Assembly: GCF_016587355.1 (NCBI RefSeq)
Contig: NZ_BNJF01000004.1
Coordinates: 62,001-126,000, forward strand
Source of the DNA: Ktedonospora formicarum
GTDB taxonomy: Bacteria; Chloroflexota; Ktedonobacteria; Ktedonobacterales; Ktedonobacteraceae
DNA: 64,000 nucleotides
Reading direction: 5' to 3'
This document shows positions 63,584 through 64,000 of this stretch, one piece after another. The position numbers were made by a program, and so were the translations under genes. Within the stretch, counting starts at the first letter, position 1; each line of letters begins with the position of its first letter. A model generated the notes under the pieces. That model searched no databases. It worked only from the letters and a program-made list of their open reading frames with translations, and was not told the DNA's origin.

Positions 63584-64000
63584 TTATTCAATAATGTAGC
63601 GTGCCTGCAAATACGCTAGCACGCTATCGACAGTCTCGGGAGAGAGTTGCAACTGTGCTTTGATCTCTGGCACGGCTCGCATACCATTTATCATTGTCAA
63701 TACGAGGCGGAGCACAAAACGCTGGCGCACAGTAAGAGATAGATACTCTTCTTGTGTCAGGTCGCGTTTTATGCGAGGACGCCAGTCAGGCACATAGTTC
63801 GATCCAGGCAAAGACCATTGTCCGCTGGGTGTATTTGACCTTATCGCGGGCCATTGCCCACTCGTAGAGGTTGGCTGACCAATCCCTGGCACAGGATAGG
63901 ATGGCCCATTGGGTGCAGGTGAGAGATTGGGTGGAGACATTGAAGGTGGTGACGAAGGTCGCTCATCCTGGAGCTGTACATGCCATTCTGAGTATTGGGC
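63584..64000 (-). CDS. Hypothetical protein, N-terminus beyond right edge
   Basis: The frame is open from the edge (reading AQYSEWHVQLQDERPSSPPS) to the stop at 63584; an ATG at 63940 exists but the upstream reading looks coding. A Pro/Ser-rich, low-complexity region is followed by a compact domain of about 65 residues: KRDLTQEEYLSLTVRQRFVL, MINGMRAVPEIKAQLQLSPE and SVLAYLQARYIIE, similar to winged-helix-like adaptor ends. Not recognised further. It lies 103 bp upstream of the HAMP gene on the same strand. Confidence 0.6.
   Translation of the reverse strand, partial: AQYSEWHVQLQDERPSSPPSMSPPNLSPAPNGPSYPVPGIGQPTSTSGQWPAIRSNTPSGQWSLPGSNYVPDWRPRIKRDLTQEEYLSLTVRQRFVLRLVLTMINGMRAVPEIKAQLQLSPETVDSVLAYLQARYIIE

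Overview
The window reads like accessory chromosome of a large-genome, spore-forming-type soil Chloroflexota, most likely class Ktedonobacteria. This is inferred from a very large MalT-like LuxR regulator, an MmyB-type regulator, a GH10-CBM2 xylanase, heterodimeric ABC exporters, many antibiotic-kinase-like enzymes and a heavy load of tnpB-type elements. No rRNA, tRNA or CRISPR array was seen.

Layout. 1-15.5 kb: a mostly minus-strand block of small-molecule modifying enzymes: three APH/CHK-type kinases, a GNAT acetyltransferase, a nucleotidyltransferase, two enterochelin-esterase-like hydrolases (one frameshifted and cut by the left edge), a heterodimeric ABC exporter and TlyA. 15.5-17.6 kb: nested mobile debris: an IS4-type transposase tail split by a truncated group II intron, itself cut by a 157-bp MITE-like element whose ends match the IS6 element further on. 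17.9-25.1 kb: a class II lanthipeptide cluster (HlyD-like protein, C39-peptidase ABC exporter, LanM, a secreted small protein, a mersacidin/lichenicidin-type precursor, terminator). 25.1-27 kb: an intact IS6-family element amid IS5-like, IS21 and IS6 remnants and a strongly pyrimidine-rich stretch. 27-29 kb: SIS-domain protein and isoaspartyl peptidase. 29-38 kb: intact tnpB, a frameshifted DDE transposase, an LLM oxidoreductase/RidA pair with a divergent MmyB-type regulator, a twice-frameshifted tnpB and a decayed divergent TnpB-like gene. 38-50 kb: amine oxidase, giant LuxR regulator, FAD monooxygenase, TetR/SDR pair with duplicated operators, MFS exporter, AAA ATPase, CDP-diacylglycerol-diphosphatase-like protein. 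50-57.9 kb: a nucleotidyltransferase-like gene, then a xylan-use locus: sugar ABC transporter, GH10 xylanase and CE4 deacetylase with mirrored LacI-type operators. 58-60.1 kb: an RHH gene and a tnpB split by a complete ORF-less group II intron. 60.2-64 kb: LacI regulator, epimerase, HAMP membrane protein and an edge-truncated gene.

The most striking observation is the 686-nt group II intron (58286-58971) inside tnpB. It has a GUGCG start, a perfectly foldable 34-nt domain V, a domain VI with a bulged A 7 nt from an AC end, and removing it exactly restores the TnpB reading frame (415 aa). Second is the lanthipeptide cluster, whose precursor core has cysteines at regular ten-residue spacing. 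Third are the operator layouts of the TetR/SDR pair and the xylan locus.
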